DNA of 64,000 nt from Tetradesmus obliquus (GCA_030272155.1 CP126201.1:868001-932000); one strand, 5' to 3'. Counted from the first letter of the stretch, positions 13,201-24,092 are shown. Translations and numbers: made by a program. Notes: generated by a model from the letters alone, not told the origin.

Positions 13201-14204
13201 GTGGGAATCAAGCAGTCCAGCCACCGCTGTGGATGTGCTGAACCACAGGTGCTTTGAAAGCTGACTGCAATGTATGTGCAGCTTGTCGGTTGGGTGCTGT
13301 TTGTGCCGGTCACAGCTGCTGCAACAACTAACTCGTGTGGTGGCTGAAGCCCCACACACATATGCCAGCTGCAGCTGCCTACTGCAGCTGGCCGGCAGCT
13401 TGCAGCTGCTGGAAGTTGATTACCAGATATATACAAACAAACAGCAGCAGGGCTATCCTGCAAGCCCAGGCTGACAAGCAGCAGCTGCTTGTGCTCACGT
13501 CTGTTGCGTCTTCATCTCCAAAGCTGCCGAAAGCCAGCTCTCCTGAACGGAACAGCTCCGAGGGTGGCTGCCCAGCTCCTTCTGCTTTGTTGTTGTCTGC
13601 ATGCAGAGCAACAAATGAAGAGGCTCTGACAACAGCAGCAAGACTGCAGCAGGCCTGATGGCATGCACATGCGTCCTGCAACCAGCTGCAAGGCGTTGAC
13701 CATGCATGCATCAGCTGTCATGACAAGTGTAAACGCTGTTACAGGCCCGGTCGAGCGTTCACCTGGGCCTGGGCCCGCATCTGGGTTTGCTGCCTCAGGG
13801 GCAGGCGGTGGGGCCCTCTTCACAATGTTGGCCCATGATCCGCTGCCTCCAGATGGTGCTGCAAACAACGAACAATGTCGTGAGCCACAACACTACGTAA
13901 AAGTGGGCAATCTTGTCCTGCACTACGCTGCACTCGCAACCCACCTGGTGCCTCTCCGCCACCAGCTGGCCTGCAGCGCACGAGCAATCGTTGTGAGTGT
14001 TATGACGTAATGCAGAATCCAATGATGGAACTGCAAGCCTTGATCACCCGTCAGCCCAGCAGCAACAGCACTGCGCAGCCAAACTCACCCCCTGCTGCCC
14101 CTGCCTCCTCCCCTGCCAGGGCCACCAGCGCCCCCACGCCCTTTGTTTTGGCCATGTGGTGGTGCATTGGTAGCCCTGTTCACATCTCCTCGCTGTGAGG
14201 ACAT
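1..14204 (-). CDS. eIF4G: Translation initiation factor eIF4G, 3'-partial, 17 exons in window
   Basis: Scaffold of the cytoplasmic cap-binding complex eIF4F. Exons (minus, in order): 14204-14089, 13842-13763, 12324-9437 (12337 is an alternative acceptor), 9210-8993, 8540-8397, 7830-7735, 7537-7321, 6426-6265, 5956-5860, 5618-5461, 5117-4635, 3555-3364, 2892-2754, 2455-2347, 1693-1315, 966-820, 420-85; about 1,987 codons, all phases consistent. Exon 3 encodes some 960 residues of Ala/Gln/Pro/Gly low complexity. Exon 4 carries YTLDFMK, matching the eIF4E-binding YxxxxL-phi motif. Exons 8-12 give the MIF4G domain (FKGILNKLTPDNFE, FRRLLLNKCQEEFE, GNIQYIGQLYRFGMLTE, RLSANDKLESRLRFML). Exons 15-17 give an MA3-like domain (LVGVLPDLVEDVPKAPLLAAE). 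Exon 13 is RGG-rich. The start ATG precedes an RG-rich N-terminus; an upstream in-frame ATG exists. The first two exons are the least certain. The 3' end lies beyond base 1. Confidence 0.9.
553..1255 (-). repeat. Partial tandem copies of eIF4G exon 16 on both sides of the intact exon
   Basis: The intact exon is 820-966. Its 3' half (encoding VALLKEGLDVRGLPVEQR) recurs at about 676-775 and 553-612. Its 5' half (DLVVLEQLLGL) recurs at about 1060-1110 and 1210-1250, each followed by TTTGAC-type intron repeats. The flanking intron is copied along with the exon. No copy has both a matching acceptor and donor in the right register. Confidence 0.75.
2030..2345 (-). repeat. Three tandem copies of the eIF4G exon 14 tail plus donor
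   Basis: The intact exon 14 is 2347-2455. The segment encoding LGHRTASEELSFR, its CAG|GTGCGTTG donor and a stretch of AT-rich intron (cataaataacacaa) recur at about 2228-2285, 2110-2180 and, degenerate, 2030-2090. All keep the donor sequence but lack the exon's acceptor, so they cannot replace the exon. Confidence 0.8.
3095..3350 (-). repeat. Two tandem copies of eIF4G exon 12 3' part
   Basis: The segment encoding FMLLDVVEQRNRNWETRR with its donor GAG|GTAGG and following intron (aaccctaaaccc-like) is present at about 3101-3190 and 3233-3330, next to the true exon end at 3364. One copy lacks a lysine codon. The repeat unit is about 131 bp, half exon and half intron. Confidence 0.85.
3650..3845 (-). 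repeat. Two copies of the eIF4G exon 12 5' end
   Basis: The acceptor-side segment encoding LAELQRAAAANS is repeated at 3658-3713 and, degenerate, at 3790-3837, upstream (minus sense) of the true exon start at 3555. Each copy is preceded by a CAG-rich tract. Confidence 0.75.
3930..4465 (-). repeat. Three copies of the eIF4G exon 11 3' end
   Basis: The segment encoding ESPAVKGKAGMSQQQ with its CAG|GTG donor is found at about 3922-3995, 4172-4222 and 4398-4450, besides the intact exon end at 4635. The intervening intron (acaaccccacccaccac) is also repeated. These are exon-3'-end copies without acceptors. Confidence 0.85.
5325..5400 (-). repeat. Degenerate copy of eIF4G exon 10 3' end
   Basis: The stretch repeats the Glu-rich end of exon 10 (cctcctcctcctcc...ccatggcggc) that lies at 5461-5530, with substitutions. 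It is not spliceable as it stands. Confidence 0.65.
6125..6775 (-). repeat. Partial copies of eIF4G exon 8 on both sides
   Basis: The intact exon is 6265-6426. A copy of its 3' half at 6128-6195 contains one extra base that breaks the frame. Copies of its 5' half (TVTDDPEEENKQRTFKGILNKL) lie at about 6525-6605 and 6700-6775, each followed on the minus strand by its own CTGCAG acceptor and an aaaccctaaac-like intron. Confidence 0.85.
6930..7205 (-). repeat. Two copies of eIF4G exon 7 3' part
   Basis: The segment encoding GMRGQAVAGLPALHKTESAF with its AAG|GT donor is repeated at about 6931-7012 and 7118-7203. The intact exon is 7321-7537. The unit is roughly 190-200 bp including intron. Confidence 0.85.
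7915..7980 (-). repeat. Degenerate copy of eIF4G exon 6 5' part
   Basis: The reverse strand reads GCAG|GATGG...GGCTGGGCTGGCGG, resembling the acceptor and first ~45 bases of exon 6 (7830 downwards). It has diverged strongly. Confidence 0.55.
8600..8840 (-). repeat. Two extra copies of eIF4G exon 5 5' part
   Basis: The segment encoding EWIGNPAEAPAGYGAA, preceded by its acceptor (taacag/GGACCAGTGG), recurs at 8612-8703 and 8742-8833. The second copy has lost the reading frame. The intact exon is 8397-8540. Confidence 0.85.
12757..12801. other. Perfect 16-bp hairpin in eIF4G intron 2
   Basis: Bases 12757-12772 (atgaccttcccaaccc) are the exact reverse complement of 12786-12801, with a 13-base loop. 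A third, imperfect copy of the arm (gatgacctttccaaccc) follows at about 12828-12845 after an ATGATG run. No function can be assigned. Confidence 0.8.
12885..13265. repeat. Three diverged tandem repeats in eIF4G intron 2
   Basis: A unit containing gcaccatgcagg....gctgccggcactgcactgtctgctggt recurs at about 12898, 13042 and 13167, with a partner motif (tgctttgaaagctgac) at 12990 and 13250. The 1.4-kb intron between 13762 and 12325 otherwise shows no coding sequence. Confidence 0.65.
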
Positions 14205-14556
14205 GCCCCACTCGGGACCCAGCAACTCGCACGCACGATCAGCAGTATGGTAGCTGTCTCGGTGGTAAAGGTCGTAGTAGCCTAGATCGGCTAAAGGAAC
14301 GATCCAAAGAACCAGAGCAAGGATATGTGAGCGCGCACACCACTTGTTACACACACACCTGCTCAGGTCTCTCACACCACACTGCTGATTGGGTGGTGTG
14401 CTGTACAGCAAGTCTTGGAGCTGCATTCATAGCCTGAATGTTTGAAGCATTTGCGTAACTCCACTCCGACAGCAATTGCCCCAGCTCAACCGCACTCAAC
14501 CACCACAGCAGAGCAGGCAGCACTTGACTTGCTTTCATATATCATATTATACTATC
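14205..14556. promoter_or_regulatory. Head-to-head promoter interval eIF4G / KTI12
   Basis: Only 352 bp separate the two divergent start codons, so both promoters and 5' UTRs must share this interval or overlap the neighbouring gene. I see no convincing TATA box. An AT-richer stretch (tttcatatatcatattatactatc) lies just before the KTI12 ATG and is more likely its 5' UTR. Confidence 0.5.
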
Positions 14557-14888
14557 ATGCCTTTGGTCGTGCTGAGTGGGCAGCCCTGCAGCGGCAAAAG
14601 CACCGTCGCAGCCAAGCTGCAGCAGCTGCTGCAGCCTAGCTATCCAGTCCACGTTGTGGACGAGCCCTCGCTGCATCTGGAACGTAATACAGCATACCAG
14701 AGTGAGTTTGTCGACAAAACGCTTTGAGTAAAGCCTGTTGCAAGCCTGCTGGCGCAGCAGAGTATGCGTACCGCCCCCACATAATGATCATAGACATGCA
14801 GCAGCAGCTGATGATAAATGCCCCTGCGTCTCATGCCCAAACCAACATGCATGCCATCTACCTGCACATCTATCTGAACTGTAGTTTC

Positions 14889-14932
<44 letters not shown>

Positions 14933-15687
14933 CACCGCGCTCACACACTTTGGCGGCCATGCCTGGCTGCTGTTGCCGCCACTGTGCAGGAGATTGCCCA
15001 GACGTTGCCCAAACTATGTGTCACGCATGCCATCAACTTGTGCATCTGTCTGAACTACAACATTCAGCATTAGCACTCATGTTCATATACTCTGGCGGTC
15101 ATGCCTGGCTGCTGTTGCAGCCACTGTGCATGAGAGGGCCACCGGGGCACTCTGAAATCACATGCATGCATGCCACCATCAACATGCACGCACAGCCATT
15201 TATATTATAATCAGCAGCACTGAAGGTGCCTGCACGCACTCTGGCTGCTATGCCTGGCTTGTTGCAGCCACTGTGCAGGAGAAGGCTACCCGAGGCACGC
15301 TGAAATCGGCAGTGGAGCGAGCCATCTCCAAAAAGACAGTTATCATCTTGGACTCACTCAACAACATCAAGGTACTGCAATTAGGGGCCAAGCAGCCTCA
15401 AATGTACTCCAAGCAGTAGCCTTGGCAGCAGCTACACAATCCATACAACTGGCAGTGAGGGCCAGCCATCACACCGGCATACACTCACTCGCCACAGCCC
15501 TGCAAGCAGCTGCTATGACTGTAGTAAGTTGCATAGAGGTCATCAGCAGTGGAGCGAGCCATCTCCAGAAAGACAGTCATCATTTTGGACTCCCTCAACA
15601 ACATAAAGGTGGCTAGCAGCACCACACACATACACATAGGCATGCTACGTATCTGAGAGGTCGAGACACGCTCCGGGGCTGGTTTGT

Positions 15688-15720
<33 letters not shown>

Positions 15721-16645
15721 GTTTGACTGGCACATACTCGCACGCCAAAGCCTTGCAAGCAGCTGCTGCTACGACTGTACGTTATTCCTAAACTGCTCCC
15801 TGCTTTTCTCGCCCTGCCTTTTCAAGCTATTAATCAACAGCTGCATCCGCCGGCTGCACTTGCCCTGCATGCAGGGCTGCCGTTACGAGCTGTGGTGCGT
15901 TGCACGAGCAGCAGGCACTCATTACTTTCTATTGCCGTCAAGCAAGCACATCTGCTGACTGCACCGTTATGTTTGCAGGGCTACCGCTATGAGCTGTGGT
16001 GTGTTGCACGAGCAGCAGGCACACGCTATGTGATGGTGCATGTGGCCACGCCGGCAGCCACCTGCAGCGAATGGAACGCAGCACGGCCTGATGGCCAGCG
16101 CTACAGCGATGCTGTGTGAGTGCAGGATGGCATGCTGGCAAGGCTGGCGAGCATGCAGCCGTTGTTGGAAGTGATTCATGCAAGGGCTTGTTGGGGGCTT
16201 AGGTGGCTATGGGAGAGCATCTGCATGTGTGTGGTGGCTGCTACAGCTGCCACAGCAGCAGCAAACCAGGCATACTGTGCATGTACGCGCAATTGTTTGG
16301 TGCAGCAGCTGGCAATGCAGAGCTGCAACAAGCAATTCTAGCTCGGGGCAAGCAATGCTGCTGCTGCTGCTGCTGCTGCTGTTACTGTTACTGCAGATTC
16401 CAGGACCTCGCAGGCCGTTTCGAGACTCCCGACTCGCGCAACCGCTGGGATGCACCTCTCTTCACCGTACGGCCAGGTGCGGCAGCTGTGGCAGCATGAG
16501 GCGCTCACCTGCAGATAAAATTTTGCAAGGGGTCTTGCTGCTGTAAATACATTGTGCCTTACCTTCCACTCGGTTGCCCTGCAGGCAGCGCAGACGAAGC
16601 GTCCGTGCTGGCAGCAGCTGCAGCAGCAGCCATCGGCGTACCCCT

Positions 16646-16692
<47 letters not shown>

Positions 16693-17151
16693 GTGCTGAG
16701 CTGGCGGCTGATGCTGGCGGCTTGCAGGAAGGTTTGCAGGAAGAGCAGCTGTTGCACCAGGGGGCTCTGCCTGGCGAGCTGCAGCCCACCATTGCCACTA
16801 CAAACCCTGCCCTGCTGGGAACAAATGTGCTGCACGAGCTGGATAGGGCAGTACAGGTGAGTCAGGCCGGTGAATTCAAGCAGTATGTATAGCTGGGGGG
16901 GGGGGGGGGGGGGTTGTACTGCTGCCTGAGACGGGCACCGTTGTACTGCTGCTTGAGACGGAAACTGTAGTGCCAGTGGGCCAAGACAGTGATTGTCAAC
17001 AGTATGTGCAGCACATGTTTGTGTATGGCAGCGTGCTTGTGTGTGCAGCACACTCCTGTGTGCATGCGGTAGTCAAAGGCAGGCAGAGGTTCGACAGAGG
17101 ACACGGCGCTGTGCACACCAGCACCAGCTGCTGCAGAAGCAGCAGAAGCAA

Positions 17152-17182
<31 letters not shown>

Positions 17183-17282
17183 TTGTCTGCCGGCAGTGGC
17201 AATGGCTTCATGCTGCAGCAAGCATTGGGGGACCTGCGCGGCGCTGTATGATTAAAGTTCCTGCTGCTGCTGCTGCTGCTGC

Positions 17283-17318
<36 letters not shown>

Positions 17319-18729
17319 AGGATGTGGTGAGCCGCATCCTGGAGGTGCAGCAGCTGGCGCCTGCAGGCGGCGCTGCCGGCTGCATGATTGACCTGGGCCA
17401 TGCAGGCAGGCTGATGCCGGAGCGGCACCTGCCACTCGCCGGTGAGCCTTCATTTGGTCAAAGTATGGTCAACGGTTGGTCAAACGTTGGCGTCATGTTG
17501 TGTTTGACTGTCTGCCTACAAGCTGCTGGCTGCATGATTGACCTGGGCTATGCCGGGAGGCTGATGCCGGAGCGGCACCTGCCACTGGCAGGTGAGCCTT
17601 CATTTGGTCAAAGGCTGGTCAAAGTATGGTCAACTGTTGGTCAAACGTTGGCGTCATGTTGTGCTTGACTCTCTTGCCTACAAGCTGCTGGCTGCATGAT
17701 TGACCTGGGCTATGCCGGGAGGCTGATGCCGGAGCGGCACCTGCCACTGGCAGGTGAGCCTTCATTTGGTCAAAGGCTGGTCAAAGTATGGTCAACTGTT
17801 GGTCAAACGTTGGCGTCATGTTGTGCTTGACTCTCTTGCCCACAAGCTGCCGGCTGCATGATTGATCTGGATCATGCGGGGAGGCTGATGCCGGAGCGGC
17901 ACCTGCCACTGGCAGGTGAGCCTTCATTTGGTCAAAGGCTGGTCAAAGTATGGTCAACTGTTGGTCAAACGTTGGCGTCATGTTGTGCTTGACTCTCTTG
18001 CCCACAAGCTGCCGGCTGCATGATTGATCTGGATCATGCGGGGAGGCTGATGCCAGAGCGGCCCCTGCCACTTGCAGGTGAGGCCCAGCAGGCCAGCTTC
18101 GGGCAAAGGCTGGTCAAGGTTGGTCAAACATTGGTCAAAAGTTGGTCAAACGGCGACCAGATTTTGGTTGGCTGTCTGGGCCACAACCTGCACATGCATC
18201 GAGATCAGCTGACCAGCTGACGCTGAGCAACACCTGTTACATTGTCTGCTGCCGCAGAGCTGTGCCGCCACAAGCGCCCCTTCCTCAAGCTGGCCACCGC
18301 ATAGGTCTGACCTGCCTGCTGTTTCTTTTGTTTATGCTGCTTGTTTTCATGGCTGTCTCACTGCAGATCTGCGCCGCCACAAGCGCTCCTTCCTCAAGCT
18401 GGCCACCGCGGTGGTACTGTAATACTTCGTGGATGTTGATCCTTCACACTTTGTGTTGTCACTGTCTTTAATTTTTATGCAGAGCTGCGCCGCCACAAGC
18501 GCTCCTTCCTCAAGCTGGCCACCACGGTGGTACTGTAATAGATCGTGGATGTTGATCCTTCACACTTTGTGTTGTCACTGTCTATAATCTTTATGCAGAG
18601 CTGCGCCGCCACAAGCGCTCCTTCCTCAAGCTCGCCACCAAGGTCACCTTCAGTCGGCTGCAGGACCCCTCGGCAGCGCAGCGCATGTTTGTTGACTACA
18701 TTAAGCAGCAGCTGGCGGCAGCCGGCTGA
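14557..18729 (+). CDS. KTI12: KTI12 homologue (Elongator-associated P-loop protein / tRNA kinase-like)
   Basis: KTI12 proteins are P-loop ATPases needed for Elongator-dependent tRNA wobble-uridine modification. Exons: 14557-14701, 15268-15371, 15979-16115, 16397-16476, 16585-16856, 17321-17441, 18599-18729; 329 residues with all phases matching. The start reads MPLVVLSGQPCSGKST, with the P-loop at residues 8-15. Exon 2 has GTLKSAVERAISK and VIILDSLNNIK (Walker-B region); exon 3 GYRYELWCVARAAGTRY and TCSEWN; exon 4 FETPDSRNRWDAPLF; exon 7 the C-terminal LRRHKRSFLKLA. These are family-specific in order and spacing. Exon 5 holds a lineage-specific Ala/Gln insertion. Exon 6 begins directly after a (CTG)n-CAG acceptor. 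Up to four further cassette copies of the exon 6 tail could be spliced in frame. Confidence 0.93.
14950..15165 (+). repeat. Two copies of the KTI12 exon 2 acceptor region
   Basis: The block ggcggycatgcctggctgctgt...ccactgtgca, which precedes and enters exon 2 at 15243-15280, is repeated at 14951-15020 and 15093-15155. Both copies diverge a few codons into the exon. Confidence 0.75.
15541..15915 (+). repeat. Copy of KTI12 exon 2 3' half and copy of exon 3 5' half
   Basis: At 15543-15608 the sequence repeats the exon 2 end (VERAISRKTVIILDSLNNIK then AAG|GTGGC donor). At 15873-15915 it repeats the exon 3 start (GCRYELWCVARAAGT) with its own GCAG acceptor. Between them is a (CAG)n run at about 15690-15718. 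Confidence 0.75.
16893..16912. repeat. Poly-G tract in KTI12 intron 5
   Basis: A run of about 18-19 consecutive G bases follows gtatgtatagct, 37 bp after the exon 5 donor. Homopolymers of this length are also prone to sequencing error. Confidence 0.9.
17375..18085 (+). repeat. Five tandem copies of the KTI12 exon 6 tail with intron
   Basis: The motif CMIDL.HAGRLMPER.LPLA occurs in exon 6 and in four downstream copies whose internal ATGs lie at 17534, 17696, 17858 and 18020, a spacing of 150, 162, 162 and 162 bp. Each copy keeps an AAG acceptor-like site and a GCAG|GTGAG donor enclosing exactly 69 nt, so inclusion preserves frame. The intron part is rich in tggtcaaa repeats. Confidence 0.9.
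18255..18535 (+). repeat. Three copies of the KTI12 exon 7 5' end
   Basis: The segment encoding LRRHKRSFLKLAT, preceded by a GCAG acceptor, is repeated at about 18256-18300, 18364-18415 and 18480-18535 before the intact exon at 18599. Copies end in gtggtactgtaata, with in-frame stops, so use of a copy would give an earlier C-terminus. Confidence 0.85.
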
Positions 18730-19475
18730 ACACACACACAGCGCCGCATTAAGTACATCAAACAGCAGCCCACAGCAGCCGGCAGCAGCTGGCAACAGCT
18801 GGCTGCATGGTGTATACACAAGCAGCAGGCGCTTGCGCAGCGCATGTTTGTGGACTACATCAAGCAGCAGCTGGCGGCAGCAGGCTGGACACACACAGCG
18901 CCACACTGAGTACTTCAAACAGCAGCAGCTGGCAACAGCTGGCTGCATGGTGTTTGCACAAGAACCAGGCGCTTGCGCAGCGCATTCTCATGGAATACAT
19001 CAAGCAGCAGCTGGCGGCTGCTGGGTGAACACACACACAGCACCAGCGTGTGTACACGCGTACACATCATCCAGCAGCTGCCGGAAGCAGCATCAGCAGC
19101 CCCACAGCATGCGTCATGTTGGGGTACATACAGCAGCAGCTGGCGGCCGCGGGGTGAACAGCCTCCGTCGCATTGTGGACCACATAAAAAGCAGCTCGCA
19201 GCAGTTGGCAGCAGCTGGCTGAGCAGCAGCTGGCTGAGCAGCAGCTGGCTGAGCAGCAGCTGGCTGAGCAGCGTGCGCCATGCTTGCCGACTGCGGCATG
19301 CAGCAGCAGGCGGCAGCCGGCTGAGCTCCCTGAACGGCCATGCACACTGACGCCTTTTTCTAAAGCCAACAGCTAAAGTTTTATGCGGCAGCAGGGTCAA
19401 CAGCAGCTGACTGGACAGCCTGTGTCATGTTTGTGGACTACATCAAGCAGCAGCTGGCGGCAGCCGGTTGAGCAG
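18690..19475 (+). repeat. Multiple copies of the KTI12 C-terminal coding tail
   Basis: The stop-bearing end of the gene (YIKQQLAAAG then TGA) recurs degenerately at about 18850-18890, 19000-19028, 19125-19157 and 19437-19471. A gctgagcagcagctg minisatellite lies at about 19220-19265. This is in the 3' UTR or just downstream. Confidence 0.75.
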
Positions 19476-20904
19476 GACGCTTCCTGGATGCTTGTGCACA
19501 CCGACTGACGTCTATCCATGTACCCCACAGCAACAGCTGGTGCCAGCACTTGGTAAACAGCAGCTGGCTAAACCGCCCACACTACGCCGTGGAGAACATG
19601 ACACAGCAGCTCGTGGCAGCGGGGTGAACAGCCGCAGCTGCCGGCACGCATGATATGTGACTGGTGCACAGGCTGCTGCAGCTGTGTTGCAGGCATTGCA
19701 TGTCTGGCACACCCCACCCTACCCCATCTCCTCCCTGGCGCTCTGTGTGGCAGCGTTGGCGCTGGCAGTGTTCAGTGCATCTGCAGCAGCAGCGGCCTGA
19801 GCCAGCCCTCGCCTCGGCCCTGATGCTGGGCCACCCTCGGATGGCTGGTGCTGGCAGCTTGCTGCACAGCTGCAGCTACCGCAACAGCAGCAGCAGCAGC
19901 CGGCGCACCTGCGCCACCTCAACAAGTGTGCCTGGCCGATGTTGGATGGCTGGTGCTGGCAGCTTTGCTTGCAGCTCAAAGCCAAAGCTTGCAGCACAGC
20001 AGGCGCGAAGGTTTCAGCGCTGGGCTGTCGAGGCTCGTGGGCCTTGTGTGACTGTTCAGTTCTGATCGCTGTGGCGGCATGTTTTAGGGTGCAGGTGTGG
20101 CTGGTACTTTTGGCAGGCAGGCATGTCATCCACTGCAGGTGCCTGCTATGGACAGTCGTGGTCCTCAGGCTAAGCTAGCTGTGGCAGCTTGGCATGTATT
20201 GCTTTGACCTGGCCAGGCTGCGTGTTTTTATTGTTGTGCTGGTGCTGAATTGTTATGCCACTGCTCAGTGATTGCTGGTGCTGTTTAGTGTTGCCAGAAC
20301 CGTCTGCTCCTGCAGTCTGTGCCTGACACTTTACAGCGCTACTGGTAGTGGTGGGCGGAGGCAACAGGTGCTGTAGGAGTCCAGAATAGCATGCAGATCT
20401 GCAGGCTGGGTGCAATTAGCGTGTTGATATCGCATTCCAGCCCTTCGCAGCTTAGACGGCATGCATATTCATGCGCGGTGGCACAGCTGAGGTGCTCCTG
20501 AGATGCAGTGAGCTGCCTCACCTGGTCCAAGGTTGCAGCTGTGCTGGTGCTTTGCGTTGAACAGACTGTTTCCCCAAACAATTCACTAATGAAAAGTGCC
20601 GATAGTGCTGAGGCTTTGAGGCAGCATCCTTGATGTTTCTTGTTCTTGACGAGTGTTAAGTTCGAACTGGTTGCTGCGAACGTGGCACCTGTCGTTCCAT
20701 GGCAGCCAGTAGTTGTGCCTGACAATACAGAAACCTTGCCGGTGCGAAATTGTAACCATTTCAAAACCAACTCGTATGCTTCGAACCCAACTCCGGCGAT
20801 CACAGATCAGCAGCAGCACTAAACGTCTAGCGGTTGCTGCCCCGCGGACATGACACTAATACGTACGTGAACTATTCATCAAGATACCACCTTTGTGTTG
20901 CCTA
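19476..20904. other. Intergenic, no gene recognised
   Basis: Nothing here resembles a protein family on either strand. A short duplication (ggatggctggtgctggcagctt) occurs at 19838 and 19943. The interval holds the KTI12 3' flank and the 5' flank of the FkbM-like gene. Confidence 0.6.
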
Positions 20905-22055
20905 ATGCAGCGAGGCAGGCACGCCTGCGATACGATGCAGGCATCAGCAGGGCCAACAGCGCTGCTGCTGCTTTTGCTTGTCTTGGGAACACCAGTACCA
21001 TGCGTGCGCTGTGCAGTCACTGACCCACAAGGGTTTCCAGATACATCAGCAGCACCTCAGCTCCCCAAGACAGCAGCAGCACCAGAGCAGGCTAGGCAGT
21101 GCTTGCTCAAGGCATTCAAAAGCAGTAACGCCCACATGAAGGAGCGCAAGGTGAGGCAGCGCGGCAGCTGCTGCTGCGCATTCAAACTAGCGTTGCCACA
21201 CGAGCAGCAGCTTTACATGCAATTGATGCTTGTGGTTGAAATACAAAGGCTGAGAATTCATCACAACAGTGTCAAGATAGCATTGTGGCCAAGCCGCACT
21301 GCAGCGTGTTGCAAGCATAGTATCAGGCAGCAGCCCATTATCAGTGCTCCTGCAGGGCAGCCAGCTCCCACTGACAGATGCACAGAGGACTATTTGTGGC
21401 AAGCAAATCCACTTAAATGTTACTATTTGCAGCCAACTTATACTGTTCTTTATCAGCTTGATGCACATGCTGTATGTTGCCCAGCACATGATGCACACTG
21501 CACTCCTGGCACGAGTCTTACAATATATGACAGCCCAAGGGGGCACAGCAGCCTGGTACGCTCTGCTACACAGGGCGAGTTTGTCTGTTTGTATACCTGT
21601 ACACAAAGCTTGCATGTGCAGTTGTTTGTGATCCTTGCTTCGAGTGCAGCAGGTGCTAGCAGCAGCGGCAACAGCAGCAGCAGTGGCTGTCAGCCGCACC
21701 AACAGCAACTGCAGCCGCAATCGTTACACTCGCACAGAAGATACTATATTTGCTGTTGCTTATGTGTGGCTGTTGCTTCCTGATGCTTGATGTGTGCTGT
21801 GCTGCACTGCCGCAGGTGTTCAGCCAGTATGGTGAGGACGGCATTATCGAGACTGTCTTTGGCTGCATCGGCAATTGCTGTGTCTGATGCATGTGTGTTG
21901 CTTCCTAAATGCATGTTATGTGCTGGCGCTGCCGCAGGTGTTCAGCCAGTATGGTGAGGATGGCATTCTGGAGACCATCTTTGGCTGCATCGGCACCACC
22001 GACAAGTACTTTGTGGAATTTGGAGTGGAGGTGGGTCTGTGTCTGCTGCTGCTGT

Positions 22056-22095
<40 letters not shown>

Positions 22096-22779
22096 ACTGC
22101 ATGTTCAAGGGGCTGTGCTGTGGCTTTGTTTTGAGCGAGAGGATAGTTACATGTGGGTCCTGGCACCATCTTGGATGATATGAGCCACAACAGGTTGAAC
22201 AGGTTTTCGATCATCCTGAGGACAGTTACTTTGGTAGTTGTGGGGTGGACGCGGCTGTGCTGCATGAATGCTTAGTGATGCCCCAGATTGTAGCATGCTG
22301 GTGTTTAGTGAGCGTTAGTAGCGTTGCAGCTGCTGTGGCTGCTGGCAGCTGTTCCGCACTAGCAGTGCTGACGTTGGTGTAAAAACCTCTGCAGCTGCTA
22401 CTTCTTGAAGCAATGTTGCTACCCCTGCTGTTTTGCGTGTGCCTGTACTTGCCAGATGAGTCGGAGTGCACCTTGTGCAACATGTGCAAGGCCTAGGGCT
22501 TCCTTCTGATGCTGCTGCTGCTGCTGCTGCTGTGATGACCTGCAGGACGGCTCAAAATGCACCACGCGCAATGTGTGAGAGGCTCGCTGCTTAAATTGCT
22601 GCTGCTGCTGCTGCTGCTGCCATGACCTGCAGGATGGCTCAGAATGCACCACGCGCGTTGAGTAAGATGCTCACTGCTTCACTGCTGCTGCTGCTGTCGC
22701 TGCTGCTGCCATGACTTGCAGGACGGTTCAGAGTGCACCACACGCAACCTGCGAGAGGCTCATGGTTTCACTGCTGCTC

Positions 22780-22823
<44 letters not shown>

Positions 22824-24043
22824 CATGCATTGCAGGACGGCTCGGAATGCACCACACGCAACCTGCGAGAGGCGCATGGTTTCACCGGCCTGATGATGGA
22901 CGGCGGCAACAGCAAACCCAAAATCAACCTGCACCAGGAGATGATGTTTTCACACAACATCGCGGCGCTCTTTATAGAGCACAAAGTGCCGCACCCGGGG
23001 TTTGACCACCTGACCGTTGACATCGACCAGAACACGTTCTGGGTGGCGCTTGAGGTGCTGCGGGCTGGCTACAGGCCGCGGTCTCTGGCAGTAGAGATGA
23101 ACAGGAATCTGGGGTGGGCTGACAGCTACGCCACAATTGATATGCCGGAGGAGATGGCGTTCTTCCGGGAGTGCCCGCATGGCTGCTTCAGGCTGCCACA
23201 CAAGGCAGAGATAGGTGAGCATCAAGTGCTGCTTGCTGGTGGTTAGCAGCTGCTGCTGCTGCTGCTGCTGCTTGTTGCCGGCCAGTGTTGGCTGCTGGGC
23301 CATCATAGTGCTGGCTTAATGTCTGGTCATGAGGCGTTGAGCTGAGCGGGGGTAGCATACTACATGTTGATGAAAGTGGCGAATGGCATGCCGGAGGAGA
23401 TGGCGTTCTTTCTTTTCGGGAGTGCCTGCATGGCTGCTTCAGGCTGCCGCACAAGGCGGAAATAGGTGAGCTGCTGCGCTTATGTTACATGTTGTGACAG
23501 GTTGTGATTTGCATGTTGCTTTTGGGTGATGCTGCATGTTGTTGAAAGTGACTGCTCAGCTTGTGGTGGGCTGGCACTGTCAGCAGTGCGCATCCTGCAG
23601 TAGGTGAAGGCGGAGTAAGTGCTTATTGTTAACAATAACAACGTTGCTGTTATATGTGTTGTGACAAGAAATGAAAACTCAGCCTTAAAGCGTTGGACAT
23701 GGTGTGCAAGCAGACTTGCAGCCGTTCCGCTGTGACCGTCCAGCTACCCAACTTTACAACACTACCTGCTGTCCCACCGCCGCCGCTGCTGCTGCTGCTG
23801 CTGCTGCTGCTGTTTCGTTGTTGCAGGTGACTGCTACTTTGGCGGCTCTACCAATGCTTGGGTGGTGATGCTGCGCAGCTTGGGTTGCCATCTGATGTGT
23901 GTTGACCCCATGCTGCTACTGATGACGATGTTTCTTAATGTTGCTGTTTCACTGTTGCAGGCGACTGCTACTTTGGCGCCTCCACCAGGGCTTGGGTGGT
24001 GATGCTGGGCAGCTTCGGCTGTCAACTGATGTACCTTGACCCC

Positions 24044-24092
<49 letters not shown>

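Noticed and set aside
17150-17320. CRISPR-like array
   Set aside because: The regular pattern is a pure triplet repeat at splice sites in a eukaryotic gene, with no spacers.
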